Assembly: GCF_000192865.1 (NCBI RefSeq)
Contig: NC_015276.1
Span: 1,860,001 to 1,924,000 of the forward strand
Direction: 5' to 3'
Length of the DNA: 64,000 bases
Source: Marinomonas mediterranea MMB-1
GTDB taxonomy: Bacteria; Pseudomonadota; Gammaproteobacteria; Pseudomonadales; Marinomonadaceae
The translations under genes and the position numbers were made by a program. Shown piece by piece: positions 35,655-44,813 of the stretch. The notes beneath the pieces are model-generated. The model saw only the letters and a list, made by a program, of their open reading frames with translations. It did no database searches and was not told where the DNA came from. Position 1 is the first letter of the stretch. Every line of letters starts with the position of its first letter.

Positions 35655-35700
35655 CTAAAAGATAGACTATCTAAAGATAGACAGTCTAAAGATAGGTGAT
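35655..35700. repeat. Three tandem 15-16 bp repeats
   Basis: Units CTAAAAGATAGACTAT (35655-35670), CTAAAGATAGACAGT (35671-35685) and CTAAAGATAGGTGAT (35686-35700) lie head to tail just beyond the dehydrogenase stop and upstream of the Cache gene. They may be protein-binding half-sites or slippage products; there is no dyad structure. Confidence 0.6.
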
Positions 35701-35722
35701 TTTAAGAATAGAAGAAAGGTTG

Positions 35723-36868
35723 CTAGCGAAATCTGAGGTTCGCACGCGTTAGTTGATCCACTGAGGTTTTTCCCATCAGTTTCATATCGCGCTCTAGTTC
35801 CGAACGCATGAGCCCCAACGCTCTTTCTACGCCGGGTTGGCCCGCCGCCGCAAGCGGATAAAGATACATCCGGCCAATCCCAACAGCTTTAGCACCCAGC
35901 GACAGCGCCTTAAGAACGTGCGTCCCGCGCTGGACGCCACTGTCGAGAATAACGTCTATTTCATCTCCTACTTCGTCAACGATTTCTTCAAGTTGATCAA
36001 AAGAGCTTCGAGAGCCGTCTAGTTGACGCCCACCATGATTAGAAATGACGATTCCGGTACAGCCTATATCAACGGCTCGTCGTGCGTCTTCTCGGCTCAT
36101 TATGCCTTTCAAGCAGAACTGACCATCCCAAAATTTCACCATTTCAGCGACATCATCCCAGTTCATTGAAGGGTCCAGCATGTTGGTAAAGTAATCGCCA
36201 ATTGAGGTTGCTCCGCCGTCCATATCGATGTGCTCGGCGAGTTGCGGCAGACTAAACTTTTCGTGAGTGACGTAATTGATGCCCCACATTGGTTTTATGG
36301 CGAATTGCAGCATGCCATTTAACGTCAGGCGAAATGGAATCGAGAACCCAGTGCGTAAATCGCGCTCTCTATTGCCCCCTGTGATGGAATCGACCGTGAG
36401 CATCATTACTTGAATACCAGACGCTTTGGCACGCTCCATCATGACGCGATTTAAGCCTCGGTCTTTGTGAAAGTAGAACTGGTATACCTGAGGGGTGTCC
36501 ACTTGTTTAGCAATGTCTTCCATGCTGACTGTCCCAAGAGACGACACACCAAACATGGTGCCGTACTTTTCGGCTGCTGCGGCAACCGCGCGTTCGCCTT
36601 GATGATGGAAAAGTCGCTGCAACGCCGTGGGTGAGCAATAAACTGGCATATCGAGTTTTTGACCCATAACGGTTACCGACAGATCAACGTCTTTCACTCC
36701 TGTCAGCACGTTAGGCACTAAATCACACGTCTCAAACGCACTGGTGTTTCTGCGGTATGTACTTTCGTCATCGGACCCGCCGTCAATATAATTGAAAATA
36801 GGGCTGGGTAATCGTTTTTTTGCTAACTCGCGAAAATCCTGAAAATTATGGCAGTCTGTTAGTCTCAT
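35723..36868 (-). CDS. FMN-dependent alpha-hydroxy-acid dehydrogenase (LldD-like)
   Basis: A 381-residue TIM-barrel flavoenzyme that oxidises L-lactate or a related 2-hydroxy acid to the keto acid. The start is placed at 36868, where TAGGA is correctly spaced and the protein begins RLTDCHNFQDFRELAKKRLP; an upstream in-frame ATG at 36904 would add 12 residues. Diagnostic motifs are FNYIDGGSDDE (catalytic Tyr), VYQFYFHKDR, MLTVDSITGGNRERDLR, SNHGGRQLDGS (catalytic His and substrate Arg) and ILDSGVQRGTHVLKALSLGA. It is divergent from a LysR gene that probably controls it. Confidence 0.88.
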   Translation of the reverse strand: MRLTDCHNFQDFRELAKKRLPSPIFNYIDGGSDDESTYRRNTSAFETCDLVPNVLTGVKDVDLSVTVMGQKLDMPVYCSPTALQRLFHHQGERAVAAAAEKYGTMFGVSSLGTVSMEDIAKQVDTPQVYQFYFHKDRGLNRVMMERAKASGIQVMMLTVDSITGGNRERDLRTGFSIPFRLTLNGMLQFAIKPMWGINYVTHEKFSLPQLAEHIDMDGGATSIGDYFTNMLDPSMNWDDVAEMVKFWDGQFCLKGIMSREDARRAVDIGCTGIVISNHGGRQLDGSRSSFDQLEEIVDEVGDEIDVILDSGVQRGTHVLKALSLGAKAVGIGRMYLYPLAAAGQPGVERALGLMRSELERDMKLMGKTSVDQLTRANLRFR

Positions 36869-36983
36869 TATCATTCCTAGGTCGAAAACCGAGTTGTTTT
36901 TCATTTTTCTAGGATAAAAGGGTTTCTAGTCTTAATAAATATGACATAAACTAAAAAACTATTTCCAAAAACGACGTAATAAA

Positions 36984-37883
36984 ATGAATGCTTCAGATTT
37001 AACGCTGTTTGCGTATGTTGCCGATACAGGATCGTTTAATAAGGCTGCTGAGGTTGCGGGTATTTCAACACCGTCGCTCAGCAAGAAAATAAGTAAACTG
37101 GAGAAAAGTCTAGGCGCTCAACTTATTCACCGGACGACTCGACGTTTGAGTCTGACAGAAGCCGGAGAAAGTCTATATGTGCACGCGAAAAACATCGAAG
37201 AGCAGGTAAATGATGCGGTCGCGTCGGTTTCTAACGCCAGCCGCGGGTTGTCGGGGACGATAAAAATGTCGGTGCCTACGATTTCTGGCGAGCTGTTATT
37301 GTCTGAAGCGATTGCTGAGTTTTGTCATCAACACCCTGATATTTCAGTTGATATGAGATTAGACAATGGCTTTGCGAACCTGATCGAAGAGGGGCTTGAT
37401 TTGGCCATTAGGACGGGAATTCTCGAAGACTCTAGCCTCATTGCTAAGCCTCTCATTCAATCCAATTGGATTGTGTGCTGTTCACCAGACTATATAAACA
37501 AGTATGGTGAACCTGAGACACCGGATGACCTTAAGACGCATAATTGTCTTGCATACACGTATCAGGCGAAAGGGTCATATGATTGGCGTTTTACCCATCA
37601 AGGAGAAGAATTAACCGTTCGAATTTCGGGAAGTATCGCGACGAATAATGCGCAAGCGCTGAGGAAAGCCGCGTTAGCTGGCTTTGGCATTGTTTATGTG
37701 CCTCGTTGCTGCGTGTATGAGGATTTGGTCGCAGGGAAATTAACGGCAATTTTAACTGACTACCAGCCCCGACAGCTTGGAGTTTATGCTATTTACCCGT
37801 ATTCGAAGTACTTACCTCAAAAGTTACGCTTATTGATTGAACACATCAAACAAGCCTATCTTGATAAACAAGATTATTTTTAG
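36984..37883 (+). CDS. LysR-family transcriptional regulator
   Basis: A 299-residue regulator with a winged helix at 1-60 (FNKAAEVAGISTPSLSKKIS) and a substrate-binding domain from 88. The layout resembles the CrgA/DhcR-type LysR group, whose members often regulate divergent neighbours. It is divergent from the FMN hydroxy-acid dehydrogenase (start-to-start 115 bp), so it is the likely regulator of that gene. The effector is unknown. Confidence 0.9.
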   Translation: MNASDLTLFAYVADTGSFNKAAEVAGISTPSLSKKISKLEKSLGAQLIHRTTRRLSLTEAGESLYVHAKNIEEQVNDAVASVSNASRGLSGTIKMSVPTISGELLLSEAIAEFCHQHPDISVDMRLDNGFANLIEEGLDLAIRTGILEDSSLIAKPLIQSNWIVCCSPDYINKYGEPETPDDLKTHNCLAYTYQAKGSYDWRFTHQGEELTVRISGSIATNNAQALRKAALAGFGIVYVPRCCVYEDLVAGKLTAILTDYQPRQLGVYAIYPYSKYLPQKLRLLIEHIKQAYLDKQDYF

Positions 37884-38288
37884 AATGCCTGTAATGAGGG
37901 CACTGTTGAAAGGTCGATGGCTGCTCCTCATTTTCCTGCTTATAGAAACTCTGCATGATTACTGTGTGCTTCAATAACGCATAAAAGCGGTGTTAGACCT
38001 CTGCGTCGGCCTAGCATTTACGTTCATGTAAGTGTCGGCTTCTTTGTCTATTTTTGCCTTATCCTGGCTTCGCTCGTGACGTCGTACCAAGCTCCCTCTT
38101 AGAATGAGTATTTATTGAACATGTTTTCGTATTATCTGTTATCTTTACCCTCATCTCTGGTTTAATATACGTCTGATCGATTTGCAGGTTGCTCATACGT
38201 CTAGGCGCAAAAGAGCTAGGTATAAAAGAGCTAGGTGTTAAATAATGACATACGAAGAACAACAATCTGAATTAGGGAATAATCAAAT
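37884..38288. other. Intergenic region with dispersed and tandem repeats
   Basis: 405 bp without a credible gene. It contains a repeat at 38015-38120 that matches 50547-50643, and two direct 15-bp units AAAAGAGCTAGGTAT/AAAAGAGCTAGGTGT at 38209-38238 directly ahead of the secreted-protein gene. The minus-strand frame across it has no RBS and is probably spurious. Confidence 0.5.
38015..38120 (+). repeat. Dispersed intergenic repeat, copy A
   Basis: About 105 bp sharing ordered blocks with 50547-50643: CATTTAC, CGGCT, GTCTATTTTTGCCT, an AAGCTC block and a TTG-AC end, in the same orientation with roughly two-thirds identity by eye. The flanking CTGCGTCGGCCTA...TTCATGTAAG is related to 27313-27350. 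It looks like a decayed family of REP- or MITE-type sequence. Confidence 0.5.
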
Positions 38289-38759
38289 ATGCTGAACACA
38301 CCAAAAATCGCTGCTTTTTTGTTGGCGAGTTTCGCTTCACCGTTACTACTTGCTGCTCAACCAAATATAAATGAGATGCAAGGGTGCCAAGGCGTTATTG
38401 ATTTCGTTGAACATAAGGTCGATGGTGCAGCTGATCTTTATGACGACCAAGACCTGGCAACGGTTAAAAAAGGACTAGTAGCGTACGACCAATTTATTCA
38501 AAAAACGGTCGTTTCTCCGGGTTTATTGGCGTTTAACAATGGCGATCAAGGCAAAGCGGACGCAATGCAGAAGCAGGTAGATGCGTATAAAGCGTCACTG
38601 GTAAATAACCTCAATAGTCGATACCCCGGTTCAAAGTTGGTAACGGATTACGCTGTTGCAGTTAATGACTGCGCAAAGAAAGCCGTTCCTCAAGGGGATG
38701 ACCTTGAAGCGCTTAAGCAATCGCTTGAAACCTTAGTAAAGCTCGCTCAACAAGGGTAG
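38289..38759 (+). CDS. Secreted hypothetical protein with one predicted disulfide
   Basis: A 156-residue protein with a Sec signal peptide (LNTPKIAAFLLASFASPLLLAA, about 1-22). The mature part is helical and contains only two cysteines (MQGCQGVI and NDCAKK), likely one disulfide joining the first and last helices. No family is recognised. A hairpin of 8 bp (AATGAGCA/TGCTCATT, 38778-38801) follows the stop and may terminate it. Confidence 0.7.
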   Translation: MLNTPKIAAFLLASFASPLLLAAQPNINEMQGCQGVIDFVEHKVDGAADLYDDQDLATVKKGLVAYDQFIQKTVVSPGLLAFNNGDQGKADAMQKQVDAYKASLVNNLNSRYPGSKLVTDYAVAVNDCAKKAVPQGDDLEALKQSLETLVKLAQQG

Positions 38760-38884
38760 GTGTTGCTGAACGTCTTTAATGAGCAGACGGACTTGCTCAT
38801 TACGACCTTATTTCAAGCTTCACTTGTTACTTGTATATACATATAATGCTCGCCCTTTTTTAACGACACGTTTAGTTTCATAAC

Positions 38885-39496
38885 ATGATTTCTGATTTTT
38901 CGATTTTATCTGCCGCGCTGCTGTTTTTGTTTGTTATCGACCCTTTTGGCAATATTCCAATATTGCTTTCGGTTATGAAAGGTGTTCCCCAAAAACGCCA
39001 AGTACAGATTGTTATTCGAGATGGCTTTGTCGGGTTGGCAATCTTGATGTTTTTTCTGTTTTTCGGCGCTGAGTTTTTAAAACTGCTTCATCTGGAAACA
39101 GAATCGATCTCCATTGCAGGCGGTGTTGTGCTCTTCGTGATTGCGCTGAAAATGATTTTTCCAAGCGTTGCTAAACCCGATTCAGGTCCTGCGATGGAAC
39201 CCTTTATTGTTCCTATTTCCATACCGATGTTAGCGGGACCTTCTACCTTAGCGACGTTATTGGTGATGGTTAAAAGCTATCCTGAAAGTACCAATAATCT
39301 ATTAATAGCCGTGGTCGCTGCATGGGGTATTTCTGTCGCCATCTTAGCGATGGCTCCTTTGTTAAATCGACTTTTAAAAGAAAAAGGCCTTGCCGCTCTT
39401 GAGCGCTTGATGGGAATGTTACTCCTGATGATGGCGGTTCAAATGCTTGTGAATGGCGTAAGGAGCTTATTTACTCATACACTGGCATCGTTGTAG
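38885..39496 (+). CDS. MarC/YhgN-family inner-membrane protein
   Basis: A 203-residue integral membrane protein with about six helices, of the MarC (UPF0056) family. Family segments are LFLFVIDPFGNIPILLSVM near the start, AGGVVLFVIALKMIFPS and the proline-rich PISIPMLAGPSTLATLLVM. The family was once linked to multiple antibiotic resistance, but its physiological role is unresolved. Monocistronic, without clear regulatory neighbours. Confidence 0.88.
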   Translation: MISDFSILSAALLFLFVIDPFGNIPILLSVMKGVPQKRQVQIVIRDGFVGLAILMFFLFFGAEFLKLLHLETESISIAGGVVLFVIALKMIFPSVAKPDSGPAMEPFIVPISIPMLAGPSTLATLLVMVKSYPESTNNLLIAVVAAWGISVAILAMAPLLNRLLKEKGLAALERLMGMLLLMMAVQMLVNGVRSLFTHTLASL

Positions 39497-39649
39497 TTAC
39501 TAGGCTGTTCTCTTGTGCAAATGGGGCGAGCTATCAAGGTTTAATGTCCCGTTTTGAGTCGATTGTTTGTTGATAATCGCAGTAGCTGCGTTACTGTATT
39601 ACTCTTAAATTTTCGGATTTCTGTTCACTGTAAAATGAGGTGTTGCTCT

Positions 39650-40051
39650 ATGGAATTATTGTCCGTTCAAATAATAGATATATTAGCAGCTTCTGTAACA
39701 GGGATGATTTTAGGTGCTTTGTGGTACAGTCCAATAGCATTCGGCCCTAGATGGATGGCCAGCATCGGTAAAACGCCAGAAAATATAGGCAATCAAACTT
39801 TACCCATGATAGGCAGTATCGTTGCCTGTATTCTTAGTGCTTTCGGTGTATCTTTTCTTTCTGAAAATCTCGACATTTCAAGTGTGACAGAGGCAGTAAT
39901 TTTAGGTTTTGTGTTGGTTTTTCTGATTATTTTTCCCGCGTTGCTTTCGGATAATTTGTTTTGTGGCTGGGGGAAGGCGCTGTTACTCATCCAAGCGGGC
40001 TACCGTCTTGTGACAATCATGCTCATGTCCATCGTAATCTACCTTGTGTAA
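39650..40051 (+). CDS. DUF1761 family membrane protein
   Basis: A 133-residue protein with four hydrophobic helices. The ATG at 39650 has GAGG 10 bp upstream; the longer in-frame ORF from 39554 adds an unlikely cysteine-rich leader. The opening IDILAASVTGMILGALWYSP and its FGPRWMASIGK loop are the DUF1761 signature. Function unknown. It precedes the exported deiminase by about 57 bp, probably as a separate unit. Confidence 0.75.
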   Translation: MELLSVQIIDILAASVTGMILGALWYSPIAFGPRWMASIGKTPENIGNQTLPMIGSIVACILSAFGVSFLSENLDISSVTEAVILGFVLVFLIIFPALLSDNLFCGWGKALLLIQAGYRLVTIMLMSIVIYLV

Positions 40052-40108
40052 ACTGATGCTTAACATTGGGCGATTATTCTTTGTCTTATTCTTGAGGAGA
40101 TAAACACC

Positions 40109-41212
40109 GTGGCCACTCGACGCACAGTCATTAAATCACTTAGCTTTTTAGCAGCATCCACTGTACTTGGAGGAGCGAAAGGGGCTTTTGCTGTGTCCAA
40201 GGGTGAAGAAATTTGGGTTATGCCAGATGAAAGTGATCCGCACCTGCGTACATGGATGGCTTTTGGAGCGAGTCGAGATATTTGGGGCCACGAGCTTTTG
40301 TTTGAGGTTCAACGTAACTTGGCGACCATTGCTTTGAGCATTGCTCAGTATGAGCCTGTCTCAATGTTGGTTCGTCAATCAGACTTGGCACTGGCTCGAC
40401 GATTAATGGGGAACAAGGTTGATCTCATCGTTAGTCCTCTTGATGATTTATGGATTCGTGATTCAGGGCCTGTTTTCGTCGTCACAAAGAGTGGCGACAA
40501 GGCCGCCGTTGATTTTAATTTTAACGGCTGGGGCGATAAGCAAGATTATGAACATGACGCAAAGGTCGCTGCGTTTGTTGCGAGAAACGCTGATGTGCCT
40601 CGTATCCTGACGGATTTAGTTCTTGAAGGCGGCGGGATTGAGGTCGATGGACACGGAACGGCCATCATAACAGAGAGTTGTGTGCTCAATGAAAATCGCA
40701 ACCCCGGTGTAAGCAAGCGTGAATGCGAACAAGAACTGAAGCGTTTACTTGGATTGAACAAGATCATTTGGTTGCCCGGCATTAAAGGCAAAGACATTAC
40801 TGATGGGCACACTGATTTTTATGCTCGTTTCGCTCGTCCTGGGGTGGTTGTGGTGGGATACGATCCAGATCCTTATTCGTTTGATCACGCTGTTACCAAG
40901 CGGCATTTGGAAATCCTACGTAAAGCGACGGATGCAAAAGGTCGCAAACTGGAGATTATTACATTAGAAGCACCGACAAGGATCCGTGAAGAGTATGCTA
41001 GTGACGATTTTGCTGCAGGTTACATCAATTACTACGTTTGTAATGGTGCGGTGATTGCTCCTGAATTTGGTGATCCACGAACGGATGCCGCAGCAAAACG
41101 CCAACTTCAAAAAGCGTTTCCTGAACGAGATGTTATCCAGATCAACATCGACGCTATAGCGGCGGGAGGCGGAGGCATTCATTGTACGACTCAACAAGAG
41201 CCAAGGGTTTGA
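40109..41212 (+). CDS. Exported agmatine deiminase-family protein (PAD_porph)
   Basis: A 367-residue guanidino-group hydrolase starting with GTG after GAGGAG. The N-terminus is a Tat-type signal (TRRTVIKSLSFLAASTV, cleavage after about 28), so the enzyme should work in the periplasm. Catalytic elements of the agmatine deiminase fold are present: DLWIRDSGPVF, LEGGGIEVDG, TDGHTDFYARF (His) and the terminal AAGGGGIHCTTQQEP (nucleophilic Cys). It would convert agmatine to N-carbamoylputrescine outside the cytoplasm; peptidyl-arginine or another guanidine substrate is also possible. No aguB-type amidase lies beside it. Confidence 0.85.
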   Translation: MATRRTVIKSLSFLAASTVLGGAKGAFAVSKGEEIWVMPDESDPHLRTWMAFGASRDIWGHELLFEVQRNLATIALSIAQYEPVSMLVRQSDLALARRLMGNKVDLIVSPLDDLWIRDSGPVFVVTKSGDKAAVDFNFNGWGDKQDYEHDAKVAAFVARNADVPRILTDLVLEGGGIEVDGHGTAIITESCVLNENRNPGVSKRECEQELKRLLGLNKIIWLPGIKGKDITDGHTDFYARFARPGVVVVGYDPDPYSFDHAVTKRHLEILRKATDAKGRKLEIITLEAPTRIREEYASDDFAAGYINYYVCNGAVIAPEFGDPRTDAAAKRQLQKAFPERDVIQINIDAIAAGGGGIHCTTQQEPRV

Positions 41213-41340
41213 TGGCCGCTCCGTTAAGAGTGTGGTTTTCAATAAAATAAAAAGGCTTCGATTGGCTCTGCCAACAGTGAGGTTGTCACAATTATGGCAA
41301 ATAGTTACTATTTCTATATAGACATTGAGGAGGGACTGCG

Positions 41341-41754
41341 ATGAAAGGTCATGGTAAATGCATGTGTGGTTTGGTTGCTTTAGAAGTTGAGTACGCCAGT
41401 AGCGAAGTTGCTGCATGCCACTGTAGCATGTGTCGCAACTGGGGAGGCGGACCAATGCTAGCGATTGACTGTGCCGATTCTGTAAAAATATCAGACGAGA
41501 GCAGTGTCACTCGTTATGCATCATCAGAATGGGCTGAGAGAGGCTTTTGTAGCAAATGTGGAACTCACCTATTTTACTTCCTTAAACCCGCCAATCAGTA
41601 CCATCTTCCTATTGGTTTACTGCAAACGGATAACAAATTTACTTTTACTCATCAAATATTCATTGACGAGAAGCCTGAGTATTACGAGTTCAAAAACGAA
41701 ACTCATAATATGACGGGTGCAGAAGTCTTCGCTTATTTTGAAGCAGAAGATTGA
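41341..41754 (+). CDS. GFA/CENP-V zinc-binding domain protein
   Basis: A 137-residue protein of the glutathione-dependent formaldehyde-activating (GFA/Mss4-like) fold. Zinc ligands are seen as GKCMCG, CHCSMC and FCSKCGTHL. AGGAGG lies directly upstream of the ATG. Members bind zinc and some act on S-hydroxymethylglutathione; most have no defined substrate. Monocistronic with a clear terminator. Confidence 0.85.
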   Translation: MKGHGKCMCGLVALEVEYASSEVAACHCSMCRNWGGGPMLAIDCADSVKISDESSVTRYASSEWAERGFCSKCGTHLFYFLKPANQYHLPIGLLQTDNKFTFTHQIFIDEKPEYYEFKNETHNMTGAEVFAYFEAED

Positions 41755-41791
41755 ACCACCAATAGACGAATTTAGATCAAGCTCAATCGGA

Positions 41792-41835
41792 AATTTACAT
41801 CACAATGAAGTAAGTGTGTGATGTAAATTCTTTTA
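41792..41835 (+). terminator. Intrinsic terminator after the GFA gene
   Basis: A perfect 13-bp AT-rich stem (AATTTACATCACA/TGTGATGTAAATT) with a 12-base loop, followed by CTTTTAG. Confidence 0.75.
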
Positions 41836-42050
41836 GTAAAATCCTCGAATTGATACAAGTAACTCACTCTAAGCTTATTAATCGTGATCACGGTTTACCT
41901 GCGAATTGCCGTGAAGTGATAGAGACAACAAGACAGCCGTGTTACTGTATAACATAATGAAAGAGCGCTTGTATTGAGGCGTCAAATAGATTCGTTCATG
42001 TCACATTTCATTTCTTGATTCTTATTTTCGTAATTCCAGAGGTAGAAGAG

Positions 42051-42539
42051 ATGCTTAGGCTGATAACAGAGCAAGATTTCAAAGAATTTTGGCCGGTTTT
42101 TCAATCCATTGTTGCCGCTCAGGAAACCTATGCGTTTGATCCCGAGATGCGTTTCGAGGATGGGTATTCGCTGTGGTGTGTTTCACCTATTAAGACATTT
42201 GTGTTTGAGGGTGAAGACGGCTCGATTTTGGGTTCTTACTATATAAAAGCAAACGCAATGGGGCCAAGTAACCACATTTGTAATTGCGGGTACATGGTTA
42301 GCGAAAATGCTCGAGGGCAAGGTCTAGCGCGAAAAATGTGTGAACATTCGCAAAATATCGCGTTAGAGCTTGGGTTCGAGGCCATGCAATTTAACTCTGT
42401 GGTTTCGACAAATGAGGTAGCAGTGAAGCTTTGGCAAAAGATGGGATTCGAGATTATTGGAACGATTCCAAAAGCCTATCGGCATAAGCGTCTAGGTTAT
42501 GTCGACAGCTATGTGATGCATAAGCCTTTGGCTCGATAG
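42051..42539 (+). CDS. GNAT-family N-acetyltransferase
   Basis: A 162-residue acetyl-CoA-dependent acetyltransferase. The ATG at 42051, with AGAGG 8 bp upstream, is preferred to the TTG at 42015. The acetyl-CoA loop appears as NARGQGLARKMCEHSQ, and the C-terminal SVVSTNEVAVKLWQKMGFEI plus YRHKRLGYVDSYVM fits small-molecule or peptide GNATs. The substrate is unknown. It stands alone. Confidence 0.88.
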   Translation: MLRLITEQDFKEFWPVFQSIVAAQETYAFDPEMRFEDGYSLWCVSPIKTFVFEGEDGSILGSYYIKANAMGPSNHICNCGYMVSENARGQGLARKMCEHSQNIALELGFEAMQFNSVVSTNEVAVKLWQKMGFEIIGTIPKAYRHKRLGYVDSYVMHKPLAR

Positions 42540-42728
42540 TACTTGAAAGTACGTTAAAGGTCATGAAATTACTAGAGTGTTCAATTTAGATATATATTTT
42601 TACATTTGGTCAACTTTAACTGTAAGAGAGTTCTGTTAAGGTGTGGTCTCTTAAAGCAATATTCGTATTAAAGCGATATTCGTGATGGTAAGAATGTAGG
42701 ACTAAGTAAATACAAAAAGGGTAAAGAC

Positions 42729-43559
42729 ATGAAGGATCTTATGGAAGGGGTAGATATAAACCAATATTTGCCAACTGCGATTGATTGGGCTACGAACGTA
42801 TTGCTTGCGATCGTCATATTATTGGTGGGTATGTGGATTGCCGGCAGAGTCAATGCGCTTGTAGTCGGCGTGAGTAAGAAACACGATAAGCTTGACGATA
42901 CGTTATTTCGCTTTTTAGGCAGTGTTGCGCGTTATGTTGTTATGGCGTTTGTTCTTATCGCTGTATTGAATCGATTTGGCGTGCAAACGGCGTCGATCGT
43001 CGCGCTGTTAGGTGCAGCAAGTTTAGCCGTTGGCTTAGCATTGCAGGGCGCGATGTCGAATTTGGCTGCGGGTGTTATGCTGTTGATTTTTAGACCTTAT
43101 AAAGTCGGTGATTTTATCGATGCAGCGGGTAGATTCGGTAAAGTGACTGAAATCGACCTGTTTACCACCGTGCTTCAGACGTTTGATAATCAGCAAATTA
43201 TTGTGCCGAACAGTCAAATTTGGGGCGACCAGATTATCAATCACTCGCATCACCCTGTGCGTGGTGTGGATATGCGATTTGGTGTGGCGTATGGCGAGAA
43301 TACCGATGCGGCGCGTGCGGTGATCGAGGAAGTGTTGTCTTCTCATCCGCATATCTTAAAAGATCCAAAGCCATTTGTAGAAGTTGAAACCTTAAATGAC
43401 AGCTCAGTCGATTTTCTTGTACGACCGTTCTGTAAGGGAGAGTATTACTTCGATATTCTCTACACAGTGCCAGAACAAATTAAGAAAGCATTGGATGACA
43501 ATAATATCGAAATCCCATTCCCGCATCGTAAAGTAATCGTCGTGAATGAGAATGCGTAG
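42729..43559 (+). CDS. Small-conductance mechanosensitive channel MscS
   Basis: A 276-residue MscS-type channel that opens under hypo-osmotic membrane tension. Three transmembrane helices lie within residues 1-115; the pore-lining helix contains GAASLAVGLALQGAMSNLAAGV with the characteristic alternating Gly/Ala packing. The cytoplasmic beta domain follows with RPYKVGDFIDAAG and PNSQIWGDQIINHSHH. Size equals that of E. coli MscS. It may buffer turgor when compatible solutes such as betaines are released, a plausible but unproven link here. Confidence 0.92.
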   Translation: MKDLMEGVDINQYLPTAIDWATNVLLAIVILLVGMWIAGRVNALVVGVSKKHDKLDDTLFRFLGSVARYVVMAFVLIAVLNRFGVQTASIVALLGAASLAVGLALQGAMSNLAAGVMLLIFRPYKVGDFIDAAGRFGKVTEIDLFTTVLQTFDNQQIIVPNSQIWGDQIINHSHHPVRGVDMRFGVAYGENTDAARAVIEEVLSSHPHILKDPKPFVEVETLNDSSVDFLVRPFCKGEYYFDILYTVPEQIKKALDDNNIEIPFPHRKVIVVNENA

Positions 43560-43590
43560 ATAGACATTTTTCTATTCTAATGTCTATTTT
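43560..43590 (+). terminator. Intrinsic terminator after mscS
   Basis: A 9-bp stem (ATAGACATT/AATGTCTAT) with a 10-base loop and a TTTT tail starts right after the MscS stop codon. It may also end the minus-strand ABC operon whose last gene stops at 43664. Confidence 0.75.
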
Positions 43591-43663
43591 AATAGCCACA
43601 TGACGCGACGATTGGCGTAGCAATACTTGATCAGATCTGCGAGTGCAGTCAGTATTCCTTCGT

Positions 43664-44788
43664 CTAATCATCGCTTTTCTCTATTTCGCCAGGGTTAAGC
43701 AGAACGCCTTCTATACTGGTATCGAAAAGCAACACCCTGTTGAAATCGACGGTCAGAGAAATGTGGTCATGTCGTTGATTGTTTGAACGAAGATCCAGCC
43801 GAGCTTTTGCGTCCTCCCCACCCAGTTTAAAGAGAATCTCTTTATCGAATCCTAGATTTTCGACTAAATCAATGTGGATGTTGTCGAATTCAAATACGTT
43901 GTCGCTCGGCGTGGTCAGCGAGCTGTCTTCAAAAAAGTCGGGGCGAATGCCGACAAGCACTGATTCGTGTTTTGCGAGCGTTTCGAGGTCAATGTTTGCT
44001 ACTTTGGAGGCGGGAATCCGGTATTGGTCAATGAGCAGATCGCTTCCCTTTACTGAGGCCTCTATCAAGTTCATGGCTGGCGAACCGATGAACGTCGCGA
44101 CGAAGGTATTGGTGGGTTGTAAGTAGATTTCCATAGGAGAGCCTACTTGCTCAACAATGCCGTCCCGCATGACAACCACACGATCCCCCAGCGTCATTGC
44201 TTCAATTTGATCGTGCGTGACATAAATGGCTGTCATGTTGTATAGATGTTGAATTCGCGCGATTTCCGTTCGCATATGATGTCTAAGTTTTGCATCGAGA
44301 TTGGACAATGGCTCGTCGAATAGATACACATCTGCGTCTCTAGCAAGCGCTCGACCCATGGCGACGCGTTGTCGCTGTCCGCCTGATAAATCGGCAGGCT
44401 TTCTGTCTAAATAGGGCTCAAGCTTCAGCATTTCCGATACATCGGCAAGCTTGTTTTGGATGGTTTGCGCATCTGCCCCCGATTTCTTTAATCCAAATAC
44501 GATGTTTTCTCTCACAGACATGTGTGGGTATAGTGCGTAGTTTTGGAACACCATCGCAATATTGCGTTTGTGTGGCGGTAAGTCGTTTACGGGCCGACCG
44601 CCGACATGAATATCACCTTGGGTGATGTCTTCAAGCCCCGCCACCATTCTTAGAGTCGTGCTTTTCCCGCAACCGCTAGGACCGACGAGTACGACAAATT
44701 CACCGTCTTGAACTTCCAAATTGAGGCTCTTAACAATCGGCAAGGTACCGTAGGATTTATTCACGTTTCTTAAAATAACCGAACTCAT
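43664..44788 (-). CDS. Carbohydrate ABC transporter ATPase (MalK/UgpC-like)
   Basis: A 374-residue cytoplasmic ATPase with Walker A GPSGCGKST, signature LSGGQRQRVAMGRAL, Walker B DADVYLFDEPLSNLDAKLR and a C-terminal TOBE domain from about 240. The length and the NVNKSYGTLPIVKSLNLEVQ start are those of sugar or glycerol-phosphate importer ATPases. It is the last gene of the LacI-regulated import cluster, 26 bp below the permease, and may be shared with other sugar importers. Confidence 0.92.
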   Translation of the reverse strand: MSSVILRNVNKSYGTLPIVKSLNLEVQDGEFVVLVGPSGCGKSTTLRMVAGLEDITQGDIHVGGRPVNDLPPHKRNIAMVFQNYALYPHMSVRENIVFGLKKSGADAQTIQNKLADVSEMLKLEPYLDRKPADLSGGQRQRVAMGRALARDADVYLFDEPLSNLDAKLRHHMRTEIARIQHLYNMTAIYVTHDQIEAMTLGDRVVVMRDGIVEQVGSPMEIYLQPTNTFVATFIGSPAMNLIEASVKGSDLLIDQYRIPASKVANIDLETLAKHESVLVGIRPDFFEDSSLTTPSDNVFEFDNIHIDLVENLGFDKEILFKLGGEDAKARLDLRSNNQRHDHISLTVDFNRVLLFDTSIEGVLLNPGEIEKSDD

Positions 44789-44813
44789 AGTGTTTCCCTT
44801 TTTATTATCATGG

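Noticed and set aside
38059..38265. 68-codon minus-strand ORF
   Set aside because: It lies over the dispersed repeat and direct repeats, with no RBS and no family resemblance.
42539..42551. Small hairpin after the GNAT gene as terminator
   Set aside because: Six-base stem without a T-tract; too weak to call.
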